Position numbers and translations under genes: made by a program
IMG/VR virus record: IMGVR_UViG_3300030419_004548
Span: 1-59,342 of that record
DNA length: 59,342 nucleotides
Reading direction: 5' to 3' (one strand)
Origin: a virus
Shown: piece after piece, positions 16,515 through 25,231 of the stretch
Layout of the letters: each line of letters opens with the position of its first letter
Position numbering within the stretch: the first letter of the stretch is position 1
Notes under the pieces: model-generated
What the model was told of the DNA's origin: nothing
The model's database searches: none
The model's input: the letters and a program-made list of their open reading frames with translations, nothing else

Positions 16515-17504
16515 CTAATTTTTCCAAAAATCATAAATGCCTTTTTCGACCTCATAGATTTCCCAAGATTGTCTTTTTCTATTTGGTTGTTCTTGTGCCC
16601 AAGACCACATATTACTTAGACCAAGTTCTAAGTCTGTAGTGTCTTTGTAGTCAAGAAGTTCCATAGACTTTTCCCACGTAGGATGTGCGTTCTTTACTTC
16701 GTGTCTCGGTTCAAGATGAACTGATTTACCACCTTGAATAACATCCATCAATACATTGTTTGCTTCATTAATAGTATAGAACGTACCACTACCAAGATTA
16801 ATTATCTCTTTAGATGCTCTTTCATCTACTCCTGCTTTATATAAAGGTTCTAAACAATCACCGATATAACTAAATGCTCTCTTTTGTTCACCATCTCCAA
16901 AAATAGTCATAGGTTGGTCATTCATATATTGATACATCCAAATACCTAATACGTTTCTGTACCTATCCCAAATGTTTTGTTTCTCACCATACACATTATG
17001 TGGTCTAATAATACACCAATCTAATCCGTGTTGTTCACCTGCGATTTGAATATCCATTTCACAAGCATACTTTGCTACACCATAAGGGTCTATTGGAGTA
17101 GGAGTATGTGATTCATCAAACGGAGGATTTCCGTGTCCGTAAACTGCCATCGTAGAAGTAAAAACGAGTCTCTGTACATCATAATTTATACAAGCATTTA
17201 TTACTTTTGATGTAGACATCAAATTATTTTTATAATTAAAAGACCTCATAAAAGGACTCAATCCTTCTGCGGCATATGCGGCAAAGTGATAAACTATATC
17301 AGGTCTTGCTGTTTCGAATAACTTTTCTAACTTACTATTATCTGCTAAATCAAATTGATGAAATTGAACTTCTCTATGTACATTATCAATGTAACCACCA
17401 CTCAAGTCATCAACACCTATGATTATATCATCTGTATTAGTTGCGAACCAATCAGCTAATCTACTACCAAGTAAACCTGCTACTCCTGTTATTAATATTC
17501 TCAT
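16515..17504 (-). CDS. NAD-dependent nucleotide-sugar epimerase
   Basis: A 329-residue extended SDR: Rossmann motif ILITGVAGLLGSRLADW, YHFAAYAAE, a TSTMAVYG serine/threonine region and DPYGVAKY containing Y-x3-K. The pattern fits the UDP-glucose 4-epimerase/dehydratase group. Substrate cannot be fixed. It overlaps the glycosyltransferase upstream by 4 bases. Confidence 0.82.
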   Translation of the reverse strand: MRILITGVAGLLGSRLADWFATNTDDIIIGVDDLSGGYIDNVHREVQFHQFDLADNSKLEKLFETARPDIVYHFAAYAAEGLSPFMRSFNYKNNLMSTSKVINACINYDVQRLVFTSTMAVYGHGNPPFDESHTPTPIDPYGVAKYACEMDIQIAGEQHGLDWCIIRPHNVYGEKQNIWDRYRNVLGIWMYQYMNDQPMTIFGDGEQKRAFSYIGDCLEPLYKAGVDERASKEIINLGSGTFYTINEANNVLMDVIQGGKSVHLEPRHEVKNAHPTWEKSMELLDYKDTTDLELGLSNMWSWAQEQPNRKRQSWEIYEVEKGIYDFWKN

Positions 17505-18139
17505 ACTTTTATTCCACTTATCTCCTCGTTATAGAATTTATTTTGTTGTTCTTGTTTTTCAATAGTCTTTGTATGTAATAAACAAAACTCATCTTCAAAT
17601 GGTAATGCTGTAGTTACCTTCGCACCTGTCAGTATTTCGTGTACAGGTTTTACCCATTTAATTCTTTTATCATTCTTGTATAATCTTGCTTGTGGGTCAG
17701 GAAAATTTATCCTACCCTTCTCATCTAATCTATATCCATATCTTTTACAATGCTCTTCTGTTATTCCTTCTACGGTATTTATTCTCGGTATCCAAAACAT
17801 CTCTACCGTAGGATTAGCATTTATCAAAGCCTTGATATTTCCTATTAGTGTGTCTTGAGGTATCTCATCTGCATCTAATTGAAAAATATAGTCTTTTGTA
17901 CATAGAGAATTTAAGTAATTTTTATGAGAAGCAAAATCTTTTTTTAATTTTTTTTGTTCAAATTTATCTATAAATCCACAATCAATATAAGGTTTCAACA
18001 TATCCAAGTGACTATCATAGCTGAAGTCATCAAGTACAACTACTTCATCTTCATCTTGAATTTTCCAATTCATTAACTCATCAAGCAATCTTTTTAATTC
18101 ATAAGTCTCGTTGTGAGATGTTATCGCATAACTAATCAT
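17501..18139 (-). CDS. family 2 glycosyltransferase, small
   Basis: A 212-residue protein beginning ISYAITSHNETYELKRLL with VVVLDDFSYD and a metal-site motif LDADEIPQD. WIPRINTVEG and the late WVKPVHEIL segment are typical of the WaaE/KdtX-like family 2 enzymes that modify LPS cores. Complete by length for this subgroup (210-260). Confidence 0.8.
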   Translation of the reverse strand: MISYAITSHNETYELKRLLDELMNWKIQDEDEVVVLDDFSYDSHLDMLKPYIDCGFIDKFEQKKLKKDFASHKNYLNSLCTKDYIFQLDADEIPQDTLIGNIKALINANPTVEMFWIPRINTVEGITEEHCKRYGYRLDEKGRINFPDPQARLYKNDKRIKWVKPVHEILTGAKVTTALPFEDEFCLLHTKTIEKQEQQNKFYNEEISGIKV

Positions 18140-18567
18140 AATATCGCATCCAATACTTCAGGTTCTATTTTTACGGGTTCGAGAAAGACTTGACCTCGTG
18201 ATGCTCTATCATAATAATATGTTCTGTAAATCCCATATTTCTTAATCAAAGCTCGTGTTCTTGAGTACACTTGAGGACTTCTTCCTTCAACTAAAATCTT
18301 TATAATATTATCTTTTTTATCTACTTCTTTTATAGTACCAATCTTTTCAAATAAATCTATCAATGCAGATTCAGAACGAATAGCAGGAACATTTCTTACA
18401 TCTAATTGGTATCCGTGTAGTAAGAGGTTCTTTGAATTAGGATGTTTCAATCTCTTTTCAAGTACAATAACACTTCGTTTTGTAGAACGACCATCACTAC
18501 CTTGATATCTGAAAGATACTATATCTCCTCTTTCAACTTTACCCCAACTATATGGTTGTCTTGCCAT
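18136..18567 (-). CDS. 143-aa conserved phage protein, SH3-like start
   Basis: A basic protein whose N-terminal half (VERGDIVSFRYQG, RSVIVLEKRL) looks like a small beta barrel and whose C-terminal half has a helix-rich RTRALIKKYGIYRTYYYDRA segment. I do not recognise a function; similar proteins occur in T4-like marine phages in my recollection. Its ATG overlaps the last 20 bases of the zinc-ribbon gene. Confidence 0.5.
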   Translation of the reverse strand: MARQPYSWGKVERGDIVSFRYQGSDGRSTKRSVIVLEKRLKHPNSKNLLLHGYQLDVRNVPAIRSESALIDLFEKIGTIKEVDKKDNIIKILVEGRSPQVYSRTRALIKKYGIYRTYYYDRASRGQVFLEPVKIEPEVLDAIL

Positions 18568-19027
18568 TTGATTTATCTACGTGTTGTGTTATTCCTAATG
18601 ATTTACAAGCATCAAGAAATTCATATTTACTAAATGATTCTGCACCATCGACATCAAGAAACGTTTCATAGTAACCACCATCAGGTTTAGGATAGTTCTT
18701 TCTTTGGTCTTTTGGTATCTCTTTTACTTTGGCAACTTTGTAGTACCATAACTCAGGTTCACCTTCAGGATAAATCATACCCATAGCTCCCATATTAATT
18801 AAAGAAGGATACCATTCTAATCCTCGTTCTCTGTCTTCTATTTTTAATTGTTTTACCAATGATGTATAATTTTGTGTCTCTTCATCACACTCATTTAATT
18901 TAAGTGCTGAGTTAGAAGTATAACCACAATCAAAACAAATATAAGATTCGAATCCTTCGTCCGTAACTTCTACAAAACAAGAATGATTATCACCATTGAA
19001 AGTAGGACAAGTTGTTTTCTTTTCCAT
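18548..19027 (-). CDS. zinc-ribbon hypothetical protein
   Basis: A 159-residue protein with an N-terminal zinc-ribbon: C7, C16, then C31-x2-C34 in YICFDCGY. The rest is an unrecognised alpha/beta domain (LEWYPSLINMGAMGMIYPEG). Such ribbon proteins are common as uncharacterised genes in T4-like marine phages. It may bind nucleic acid or the transcription machinery; no direct evidence. Confidence 0.55.
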   Translation of the reverse strand: MEKKTTCPTFNGDNHSCFVEVTDEGFESYICFDCGYTSNSALKLNECDEETQNYTSLVKQLKIEDRERGLEWYPSLINMGAMGMIYPEGEPELWYYKVAKVKEIPKDQRKNYPKPDGGYYETFLDVDGAESFSKYEFLDACKSLGITQHVDKSNGKTTI

Positions 19028-19030
19028 TTA

Positions 19031-20341
19031 CTATTTCACCTTTTTAAGTTTAGGTAATTTCACACTATTTTCTTTTTTCTGTAACTTGGGTAAATTAACT
19101 GCTACGTGTTCAGGTATGTTTTCTACGTAAGGTTTAATTATCTTAGCCAACTTTTCTGTCATACCGTTTAGTGTAAATTGTTCATTAGCAATCTTCTGAG
19201 CATATGATTTTGTTAACCACTTATCATAGTTAGTAAATATGTCTTTTAGAAAATGAGAACCTGCCGCAAAATCTACCTGAAACCATTGTGCACCTTCAAA
19301 CATATAATCTTTAGGTATAGAATCTTTATGCACATCAACTAAAGCTCCTGGCAACATAGCAGACATTTCTTTATCAAGAAAATCTACGTGACCTGAAAAA
19401 TTAGGTGCTATGATAGGTTTACCTGTAGTACTAAACTCTAATAAGGGTCTACCAAATCCTTCACCTTTAGTAAAACTAACCATAGATTTTATTTTAGGGT
19501 GATTATATAATTCATTCATTTGTGTATCAGACAACTCTCCGTGTAATAAATAAATAGAAGGAGCTTTCTTATACACACATTGTTCTTTTACTTCTTTAAT
19601 GCTGTTCATTAAATCATATTTGTCTATAGGACTATGTGTGCCTCTTGAAGTTTTCAATACTAATGCGGGTGCATTATCAGTATTCTTAAACGTTTCTATA
19701 AAAGTCTTGACTAAACTTGCAACATCTTTTCTATCGTGTCCAAATGGACCAGGTAACCAATGTCCTGTAAATAGATATGCAAAATCTTCTTTTATAGAAC
19801 CAAGTTCATTTGCTATGCTTTCACTATACTCATCCGTCTTCTTGTATATAGTTTCATCATATCCTTCAAATAAAACTTCGATAGGTTTACTACATTTAAT
19901 TGTACCTGCTTTGTTTCCCTTCTCATCTTTTTTATCAAATGAAGATGAACCCATAACCGTCTTAACAAATTCAGAAGGGACTATATTCAAGTCCATTCTA
20001 TTCATCGCATCTACCCAATTAGGATGAGGTAGTGTCCATTCAACTCCGGCAGTAACACCTATATTAACTTTACCAATATTTTGAAATTCAGTTGGTACAC
20101 TAACGTGAAAATGTATATCAGGCTGTCTTTCGATACGACCATCTATAGACAATGTTTCTATGATTCTTTTATCTCTTTCATCATCTGAATTAAGAGCATT
20201 TTGAGGAGTGTTGCCCCATCTGATAGGTAATGTCTTTACTTGGTAACCTAAATCTAAAAGTGAAATTACTATATCTCTTGCGTGTGAACCATAACCACTA
20301 CGAGTACCTACAGGTCCTATAACTGAAACTAATTTACTCAT
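19031..20341 (-). CDS. GT4-like (GT-B) glycosyltransferase
   Basis: A 436-residue GT-B enzyme. The N-terminus begins SVIGPVGTRSGYGSHARD (glycine-rich acceptor-side loop). The donor region near residues 285-320 has FTKGEGFGRPLLEFSTTGKPIIAP with the E-x7-E pattern of family 4. The C-terminal tail is lysine-rich and ends in KLPKLKKVK, sharing KLPKLKKV with the N-terminus of the neighbouring transferase. It follows that gene after one base, so the two are probably co-translated and may work together on one glycan. Confidence 0.85.
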   Translation of the reverse strand: MSKLVSVIGPVGTRSGYGSHARDIVISLLDLGYQVKTLPIRWGNTPQNALNSDDERDKRIIETLSIDGRIERQPDIHFHVSVPTEFQNIGKVNIGVTAGVEWTLPHPNWVDAMNRMDLNIVPSEFVKTVMGSSSFDKKDEKGNKAGTIKCSKPIEVLFEGYDETIYKKTDEYSESIANELGSIKEDFAYLFTGHWLPGPFGHDRKDVASLVKTFIETFKNTDNAPALVLKTSRGTHSPIDKYDLMNSIKEVKEQCVYKKAPSIYLLHGELSDTQMNELYNHPKIKSMVSFTKGEGFGRPLLEFSTTGKPIIAPNFSGHVDFLDKEMSAMLPGALVDVHKDSIPKDYMFEGAQWFQVDFAAGSHFLKDIFTNYDKWLTKSYAQKIANEQFTLNGMTEKLAKIIKPYVENIPEHVAVNLPKLQKKENSVKLPKLKKVK

Positions 20342-20342
20342 C

Positions 20343-21806
20343 TTAAACCTCGTATAACTGAAATTGTTTAATCGGCTTCCACTCTTTAAATGTAGTGTCT
20401 ATCGATTCTATAAAAGCTTTTCCCATATTCTTTGCTGATAAAGAAGTCTCAGGTAACAAACAATATTCTCTTCCTGCTTTACCTGCTTTCTGTCTGTATT
20501 CAGCTGAATGCTTATACCACTCATATAGTCTATCACCCGCATCTTCCCATTTAGGTCTGTCATCAAATATGTATGGTGTCTGTGGTGAACCTTGTAATGA
20601 ACGAGATGCAGGCCAAACAGGCTTTACCCATTCACCGTGTTCTGTATATCTACCATCGTGATTAGAACCCCACTCTTTTGTATAATCTTCTTTCATTAAA
20701 AGTGAACCATCTTCTTTTCTAAATCCACATTGGTCTTGCATTCCACCTGTAACGTTAACAACAATCGGTGTTCCTGCCATTAATGATTCTGCTGTACCAA
20801 GTCCGAATCCTTCATTAGATGCTATGTTAATTGTAACATCAGATATATTGTAAAGTATATTCATATCATCTTCATCTAATCTTTGTGGTATAAACATAAC
20901 TTCAGCGTTTGGACAATTATGTCTAACGACCTCTACTAAATCTGTACCGTTATTATCAACAGGTGCTGTTTTCATTATCAACAAACAATCTTTTCTTTCT
21001 TCGTCTGATAATTTATTTAACATATGTGCATATGCTAATACTACATCACCTGGCAGTTTTCTACGTATGTTTCTATTATTCCACAACACAACAAATTTAG
21101 TATTTTTATTTCTGATATTGTCGTCTTTCCATTTCATCATTTTATCATACGATTCTTTGTTTTTAGAATCAATAGGAAAGAATACTTTTTCATTAATACC
21201 ATGAGGTACAAGTGTATTCTGCCAATCTTTTACAGGAACATTCTTTCTAACGTTACGTACAATATTCCAAGTTTGTTTTGTTATGTTCATCAAACAATCT
21301 ACTGATTCATAGAAAGGTTCATTCCACATTGGATATGGTAAGTCATCCCAAATATTATAATAAAGAATTGGAATTCTTGAACGAATCTCGTGACTCATAT
21401 CAAACATAAATCTCCAAAATCTTGGGTCAGTATAAATTATTATAGCATCGGGATGATAATGATTCATCAGTTCTCTAACTAAAGTATCACTTCCGTATCC
21501 TGATATAGGATGTACAATTAGATTAGCATCTTCTACACCTGTTTTTGTTCTCAAGTCGTCAGAGCAATTAAATATTTGACCTTCTTCAGGATGTTTAATA
21601 GCACCACCTGCTTGTATCCAATCATACTTGTGACAAGTTTGTCTTATCATTTCTAAAGACATAACTCCTACACCTGATGCCATTCTACAATCATCAGAAA
21701 ATAATAATATCTTTTTCTTACCTGATGGACTCTTTCCTCTTAAATCAGATAACGGTTCTGCTTTAGCAGATACCTTTTTTAATTTAGGTAATTTTATATC
21801 AGCCAT
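20343..21806 (-). CDS. GT4-like (GT-B) glycosyltransferase with KLPKLKKV tail
   Basis: A 487-residue GT-B protein. After an N-terminal lysine-rich extension (residues 1-30, containing KLPKLKKV), the acceptor domain starts KILLFSDDCRMASGVGVMS. The donor domain has NIASNEGFGLGTAESLMAGTPIVV, the E-x7-E family 4 signature. A C-terminal segment of about 60 residues follows. Likely partner of the transferase immediately downstream. Overlaps the small upstream gene by 8 bases. Confidence 0.85.
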   Translation of the reverse strand: MADIKLPKLKKVSAKAEPLSDLRGKSPSGKKKILLFSDDCRMASGVGVMSLEMIRQTCHKYDWIQAGGAIKHPEEGQIFNCSDDLRTKTGVEDANLIVHPISGYGSDTLVRELMNHYHPDAIIIYTDPRFWRFMFDMSHEIRSRIPILYYNIWDDLPYPMWNEPFYESVDCLMNITKQTWNIVRNVRKNVPVKDWQNTLVPHGINEKVFFPIDSKNKESYDKMMKWKDDNIRNKNTKFVVLWNNRNIRRKLPGDVVLAYAHMLNKLSDEERKDCLLIMKTAPVDNNGTDLVEVVRHNCPNAEVMFIPQRLDEDDMNILYNISDVTINIASNEGFGLGTAESLMAGTPIVVNVTGGMQDQCGFRKEDGSLLMKEDYTKEWGSNHDGRYTEHGEWVKPVWPASRSLQGSPQTPYIFDDRPKWEDAGDRLYEWYKHSAEYRQKAGKAGREYCLLPETSLSAKNMGKAFIESIDTTFKEWKPIKQFQLYEV

Positions 21807-22038
21807 TTATAACCTCTTTATCATTCATCTTTTTATTAAGTGGAAAAAACTTTTCTAAGATTTCCAACTTGTCATTGTATTCAGACATAACATCAATTTC
21901 TTTTTCAATAGTTTCCATTATATCAGGATGTTCGGCAACTCCTGCGGGATTATTTAAAAGATTTTCTACGTTCATTCTGTGTCTTTCTATATGTGCTTTA
22001 AATTGTAAAGCACTCGCCTGTATTAATTCATCTCTCAT
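21799..22038 (-). CDS. 79-aa helical protein
   Basis: A small, mostly helical, charged protein without cysteine or membrane segments (ALQFKAHIERHRMNVENLLNN then IMETIEKEIDVMSEYNDKLEILEKF, listed in parts). The pattern suggests a two-helix coiled coil. It is coupled to the ribbon-helix-helix protein upstream (4-base overlap) and to the transferase downstream. Function unknown. Confidence 0.5.
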   Translation of the reverse strand: MRDELIQASALQFKAHIERHRMNVENLLNNPAGVAEHPDIMETIEKEIDVMSEYNDKLEILEKFFPLNKKMNDKEVING

Positions 22039-22238
22039 AGATTTCTACTCCCTGATACTGCTAAGTTATTATATTCAAATATTTTTTCTTTAAAGGAATT
22101 GTCGCTCATATATAAATCCATACATCTGTTTACAAGTTTTTGTAAAGTGAACTCATCATCCATTGCTTTTACTTTGAATTTATGATAAAGTGGTTTGTAT
22201 ATTTTGACCGAGGTTAATTTTAATTCAGATTTTTGCAT
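22035..22238 (-). CDS. ribbon-helix-helix-like DNA-binding protein
   Basis: A 67-residue protein with the Arc/MetJ plan: a short beta strand (LKLTSVKIYKPLY) followed by two helices (HKFKVKAMDDE; TLQKLVNRCMDLYMS). Such proteins are dimeric repressors. It is the first gene after a TATTTATATA element located 21 nt upstream, and it opens the run that leads into the sugar island, so it could regulate that run. An operator has not been identified, although short palindromes exist elsewhere (see 31879-31890). Confidence 0.5.
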   Translation of the reverse strand: MQKSELKLTSVKIYKPLYHKFKVKAMDDEFTLQKLVNRCMDLYMSDNSFKEKIFEYNNLAVSGSRNL

Positions 22239-22259
22239 AACATTTCTCTCATATATCTA

Positions 22260-22269
22260 TATATAAATA
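22260..22269 (-). promoter_or_regulatory. TATTTATATA element
   Basis: Coding-strand TATTTATATA in the 35-base gap between the SLOG-like gene and the ribbon-helix-helix gene, ending 21 nt before the ATG at 22238. Same decamer and nearly the same distance as at 790-799 and 57491-57500. Candidate promoter for the sugar island. Confidence 0.4.
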
Positions 22270-22273
22270 TATG

Positions 22274-22684
22274 TTAACCCGAGATTATTACAAAACTTTT
22301 TTCTAATTCTTCAGCATACTTTAAAGCAGATTTTGTTCCGTTAGTTACATTCGTAGGAACAAATGCTATTACCATATCTGAATGTTCAACTAACTTTTTA
22401 TTACGACTATGATAGTTACCAACGTTATATGGTCTACCATAATAAAATCTTTCTAATACACAATGTAAATTATATGGTTCGTGATATGGTGGAAACTCGT
22501 GATACTCTAAATCAAAATCTAAAGCATATCTCTTTGCATATTTATCAGCACCATACTTTGCACCGCCTGAAACAATTATAACTTCTCCATTATACTTTTC
22601 TTTTAGTTTATAAATAAACTCTTGTATCTTTCTTTTGTTTGTGTATTCTCTGCTACCAATAATAGCACACTTAATCTTTGACAT
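22274..22684 (-). CDS. SLOG/YAcAr-like nucleotide-binding protein (DUF2493-like)
   Basis: A 136-residue Rossmannoid protein: CAIIGSREYTNKRKI at the start, VIIVSGGAKYGADKYAKRYA in the middle and MVIAFVPTNVTNGTKSALKYA at the end. This is the three-part SLOG pattern (G-S-R; GGAxGAD; GT-x). These proteins bind nucleotides or nucleotide-derived signals and occur in phages and near defence systems. Family known, substrate unknown. It overlaps the upstream gene by 14 bases. Confidence 0.72.
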   Translation of the reverse strand: MSKIKCAIIGSREYTNKRKIQEFIYKLKEKYNGEVIIVSGGAKYGADKYAKRYALDFDLEYHEFPPYHEPYNLHCVLERFYYGRPYNVGNYHSRNKKLVEHSDMVIAFVPTNVTNGTKSALKYAEELEKSFVIISG

Positions 22685-23087
22685 TTTTCTCCGGCTTTGG
22701 TGATGTTACAAAAACGGCCGCATCGTTGAATGCTTTCAAGCCAACAAATATATCTGCAGGTTCTTTATAATAAGAAGCATATGTATATTGACCTAAGTCT
22801 CTATGTTTTTCAGGTAATAAATTCATCCATATATGGTCTTGCGGTCTAACTTTTTCTATAGGTATTATCTCTGTTTTATGTGTTAATTTATCTGTTATAA
22901 AATCAGAAAATTCTTTGACTTTTATTGTTTCAACTTTATCATATACAAAAACGTGATGTACTCTTAACTTTAAAGTTTGTTCTACTTTTTGTAAATAGTA
23001 AATAACATAATCTCTGAGTGGTTTTGAATCATCAATAAAGTCATCTAAAAACATTCTGATACTAACTTTAACATCTCTATACTGCAT
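22671..23087 (-). CDS. 138-aa hypothetical protein
   Basis: The start is set at ATG 23087, with GGAGAAG upstream, rather than at 23180, which would lie deep inside the methyltransferase gene. The product is soluble and alpha/beta (VHHVFVYDKVETIKVKEF). No family recognised. It sits between an FkbM methyltransferase and a SLOG-like protein. Confidence 0.5.
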   Translation of the reverse strand: MQYRDVKVSIRMFLDDFIDDSKPLRDYVIYYLQKVEQTLKLRVHHVFVYDKVETIKVKEFSDFITDKLTHKTEIIPIEKVRPQDHIWMNLLPEKHRDLGQYTYASYYKEPADIFVGLKAFNDAAVFVTSPKPEKNVKD

Positions 23088-23883
23088 AATCTTCTCCGTA
23101 AAATATATAGTTTCTCTGACCTTTAAACCTTGAATTAGGTCTGTCCATACGTTTTGCTGATACTTCATATAATTCTTCATCTAATACCATACCCATAGAT
23201 TTTATATCTTCTATTATTTGCTGATGTTGTTTTCTGTATCTATAATATGAAGAATTTTTATGTTGAGGGTTAGGGAACAACTCAATTAATAGTGACTTCA
23301 AATTAGGTATAGTTTCTAAAGCACCTGCTACTACATCAGGTTCAGCACCATCAACGTCTACTTTCAAGTGTGTTGGATATGTCAAACCTTGTTTTACTAA
23401 ATTATCGATACTATCAACTACACATCCCGATTTATACCAAACACCTAATCTATGTTTAGACATTGCACTTACTTCTATTTCATTGGCACTACTTCCTGGG
23501 TCTGCATTATTTAAATGATTTAGAGTAGTGTAAGCAAACTCACTACCTATCCCCATAGGAAAAGATGTAATCTTATCAGATACTTTATTTAAAAGTATAT
23601 TCTGTTCTAAAACATTAATGTTATAACTTGCGGGTTCAAATGCTACAACTTGTACACCTCTTCTAACTGCAGCATAAATACTATAACTTCCGACACAAGC
23701 TCCAACATCCCACAACACATCGTCTTCTTCCATTCTATCTAACCAAGTAATAGTTTCAGGTTCCTTAGTCATCAGAGTTTTTGCTCGCATACCTAAGAAA
23801 GAGTCTTCATTATCTATTATAAAGTAAATAACATCACCATTAATAAATGTTCGTTTATTAGTCTTAAATTTTGTTTTAATCAT
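23077..23883 (-). CDS. FkbM family methyltransferase
   Basis: A 268-residue SAM-dependent methyltransferase of the FkbM group. Motif I reads VLWDVGACVGSYSIYAA near residues 56-72, VVAFEPASYN gives the acidic ribose ligand, and LKVDVDGAEPDVVAGA is the FkbM-specific motif. FkbM proteins O-methylate sugars or small molecules and are frequent in marine phages. The acceptor is unknown; it may cap sugars assembled by the island just downstream. Confidence 0.85.
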   Translation of the reverse strand: MIKTKFKTNKRTFINGDVIYFIIDNEDSFLGMRAKTLMTKEPETITWLDRMEEDDVLWDVGACVGSYSIYAAVRRGVQVVAFEPASYNINVLEQNILLNKVSDKITSFPMGIGSEFAYTTLNHLNNADPGSSANEIEVSAMSKHRLGVWYKSGCVVDSIDNLVKQGLTYPTHLKVDVDGAEPDVVAGALETIPNLKSLLIELFPNPQHKNSSYYRYRKQHQQIIEDIKSMGMVLDEELYEVSAKRMDRPNSRFKGQRNYIFYGEDYAV

Positions 23884-24716
23884 AAATCTTTACACTTTGT
23901 AAATGCTTTACATTTTCCTACACATTTTTTGTATTCTATGTTTTTAACCTGCCCGGACTCATCATAACAAGAATCTAAGAACTCTTCAAATCTTGCTCTC
24001 ATCTTATTCATACTTGGAGTACCATTAGCAGGAACGTGTCTTTGTATTCTCTTCTGAGGAAAGTCTAAATTCTCATACAACTTTCTTTTGAAGATTAAAA
24101 ACTCGATATCAATCATTTCTACAGGAACGTTATGTTTTTTCGAATAGTATTCTTTGTACAATAATAATTGGTCACTCTTTACAGCATTTGCTTTCTGATA
24201 TTTATTCCAACCCATTGTTGCTGTCTTGATGTCAATGATTTTTATCTTACCACTTATCTCATCTTTCATTACTACATCAAGAAATCCAAGAAAGTGTAAA
24301 TCACCACGTATAGGTATAGCCAATCTTTCTTCTATGCCAAGAAGTGTCCAATTTCTTTTACTGAAGTATTGGTTACGTTTCTTTCTGAACCAATCTATTA
24401 TCTCTAATCCTTGTTCATAAAACTCAACCATATCTTCTCTTTTTACTAAGTGTAACTTTTCAGTTTCTACTATTTCTTTATCGTAAAACTCTTTCATTTT
24501 ACGTCTTAGTAAATCTTCTAAGTTTTGTTGGTCTGCTTCTTTAGCAGTAAAGTTATACATACAACCAAGATAAAGTTGAATTACTTCGTGCATAGCACTA
24601 CCAAAGATAGTGTGTATCGAAGGTTCACTTGTTTTAATCTTGTCTACGTATTGTAACTTCCACTGATAAGGACATTGATTCCAAAGTGAATATTGACTAT
24701 AACTTACTTGTCTCAT
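23880..24716 (-). CDS. PD-(D/E)XK nuclease, Cas4/RecB-like with cysteine cluster
   Basis: A 278-residue RecB/Cas4-type exonuclease. It starts with the family box SYSQYSLWNQCPYQW (C15), has an early HEVIQ-type histidine region and the core GFLDVVMKD...IIDIKTA, giving D and D-x-K. The C-terminal C265, C269 and C275, together with C15, match the four cysteines that hold a 4Fe-4S cluster in Cas4 and AddB. No CRISPR or cas genes are present, so it probably serves phage recombination or degradation of host DNA. Its ATG overlaps the upstream small gene. Confidence 0.8.
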   Translation of the reverse strand: MRQVSYSQYSLWNQCPYQWKLQYVDKIKTSEPSIHTIFGSAMHEVIQLYLGCMYNFTAKEADQQNLEDLLRRKMKEFYDKEIVETEKLHLVKREDMVEFYEQGLEIIDWFRKKRNQYFSKRNWTLLGIEERLAIPIRGDLHFLGFLDVVMKDEISGKIKIIDIKTATMGWNKYQKANAVKSDQLLLYKEYYSKKHNVPVEMIDIEFLIFKRKLYENLDFPQKRIQRHVPANGTPSMNKMRARFEEFLDSCYDESGQVKNIEYKKCVGKCKAFTKCKDL

Positions 24717-24826
24717 TTGTTTTTGAATCTTTCTTCAAGTTTATCTGCTAACCAATCTACTATATCAGTAGACCATACTAAAAACATTATAGCTAAAAAT
24801 GTGCCCCACGATTCTAATGTACTCAT
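24713..24826 (-). CDS. 37-aa membrane peptide
   Basis: ATG at 24826 overlaps the upstream stop (TAATG) and the stop overlaps the next ATG (ATGA), so it is coupled on both sides. One hydrophobic helix (SWGTFLAIMFLVWSTDIVDWL) is followed by a charged tail. No family known. Too short for automatic gene finding, but the double coupling is good evidence for translation. Confidence 0.5.
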   Translation of the reverse strand: MSTLESWGTFLAIMFLVWSTDIVDWLADKLEERFKNK

Positions 24827-25221
24827 TACTTACCCCACTTTCCACGACCAACAAGTGTCGCCATTATTCCATAGTTTGAAACATCAAGATAAGCATCTTC
24901 AAGAGGTTCATCTTTTACTGCTGAATCACGACCTGTCATTATAAGAGTTTTAACTCTCTGTAGTTTGTCGTTCATACGAAACCAAAGACCTGTAAGTGAT
25001 AACTTTATTTCTTCAGGTGTTTTTAATTGTGTACCAACTGAAATATTACCCGGACCATAATCGTGTTGTTTGTGACAAAACAATTCATATTGTTCTCTCT
25101 GTAATTTTTTGAACTCAGCAGTCATCTCAGGCCATTCTTTTTCCATTAGTGTCACAATATCACTATCTGATTTATCTTTATACACTTTTTTAGTGCTAGC
25201 TTCTTTTATTGTTTTAGGCAT
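24826..25221 (-). CDS. Nmad1-like (DUF1599) protein
   Basis: Start placed at ATG 25221, with GGAG 5 bases upstream; an earlier in-frame ATG at 25251 lies inside the oxygenase gene. The 131-residue product has KQHDYGPGNIS, GLWFRMNDKLQRVKTL and EPLEDAYLDVSNYGIMA, matching DUF1599 (nucleotide modification associated domain 1). This all-alpha group resembles MazG-type NTP pyrophosphatases and is linked in phages to modified-nucleotide metabolism. Its neighbour is a 2OG oxygenase, another modification-type enzyme. Confidence 0.7.
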   Translation of the reverse strand: MPKTIKEASTKKVYKDKSDSDIVTLMEKEWPEMTAEFKKLQREQYELFCHKQHDYGPGNISVGTQLKTPEEIKLSLTGLWFRMNDKLQRVKTLIMTGRDSAVKDEPLEDAYLDVSNYGIMATLVGRGKWGK

Positions 25222-25231
25222 ATTAACTCCA

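Noticed and set aside
23088-23180. Upstream start for the 138-residue gene
   Set aside because: It would begin deep inside the FkbM gene without a ribosome binding site. The ATG at 23087 has GGAGAAG upstream.
23880-24716. Cas4-like nuclease as part of a CRISPR system
   Set aside because: No cas1, cas2 or repeat array was found in the window. Cas4/RecB-like nucleases are common in phages without CRISPR.
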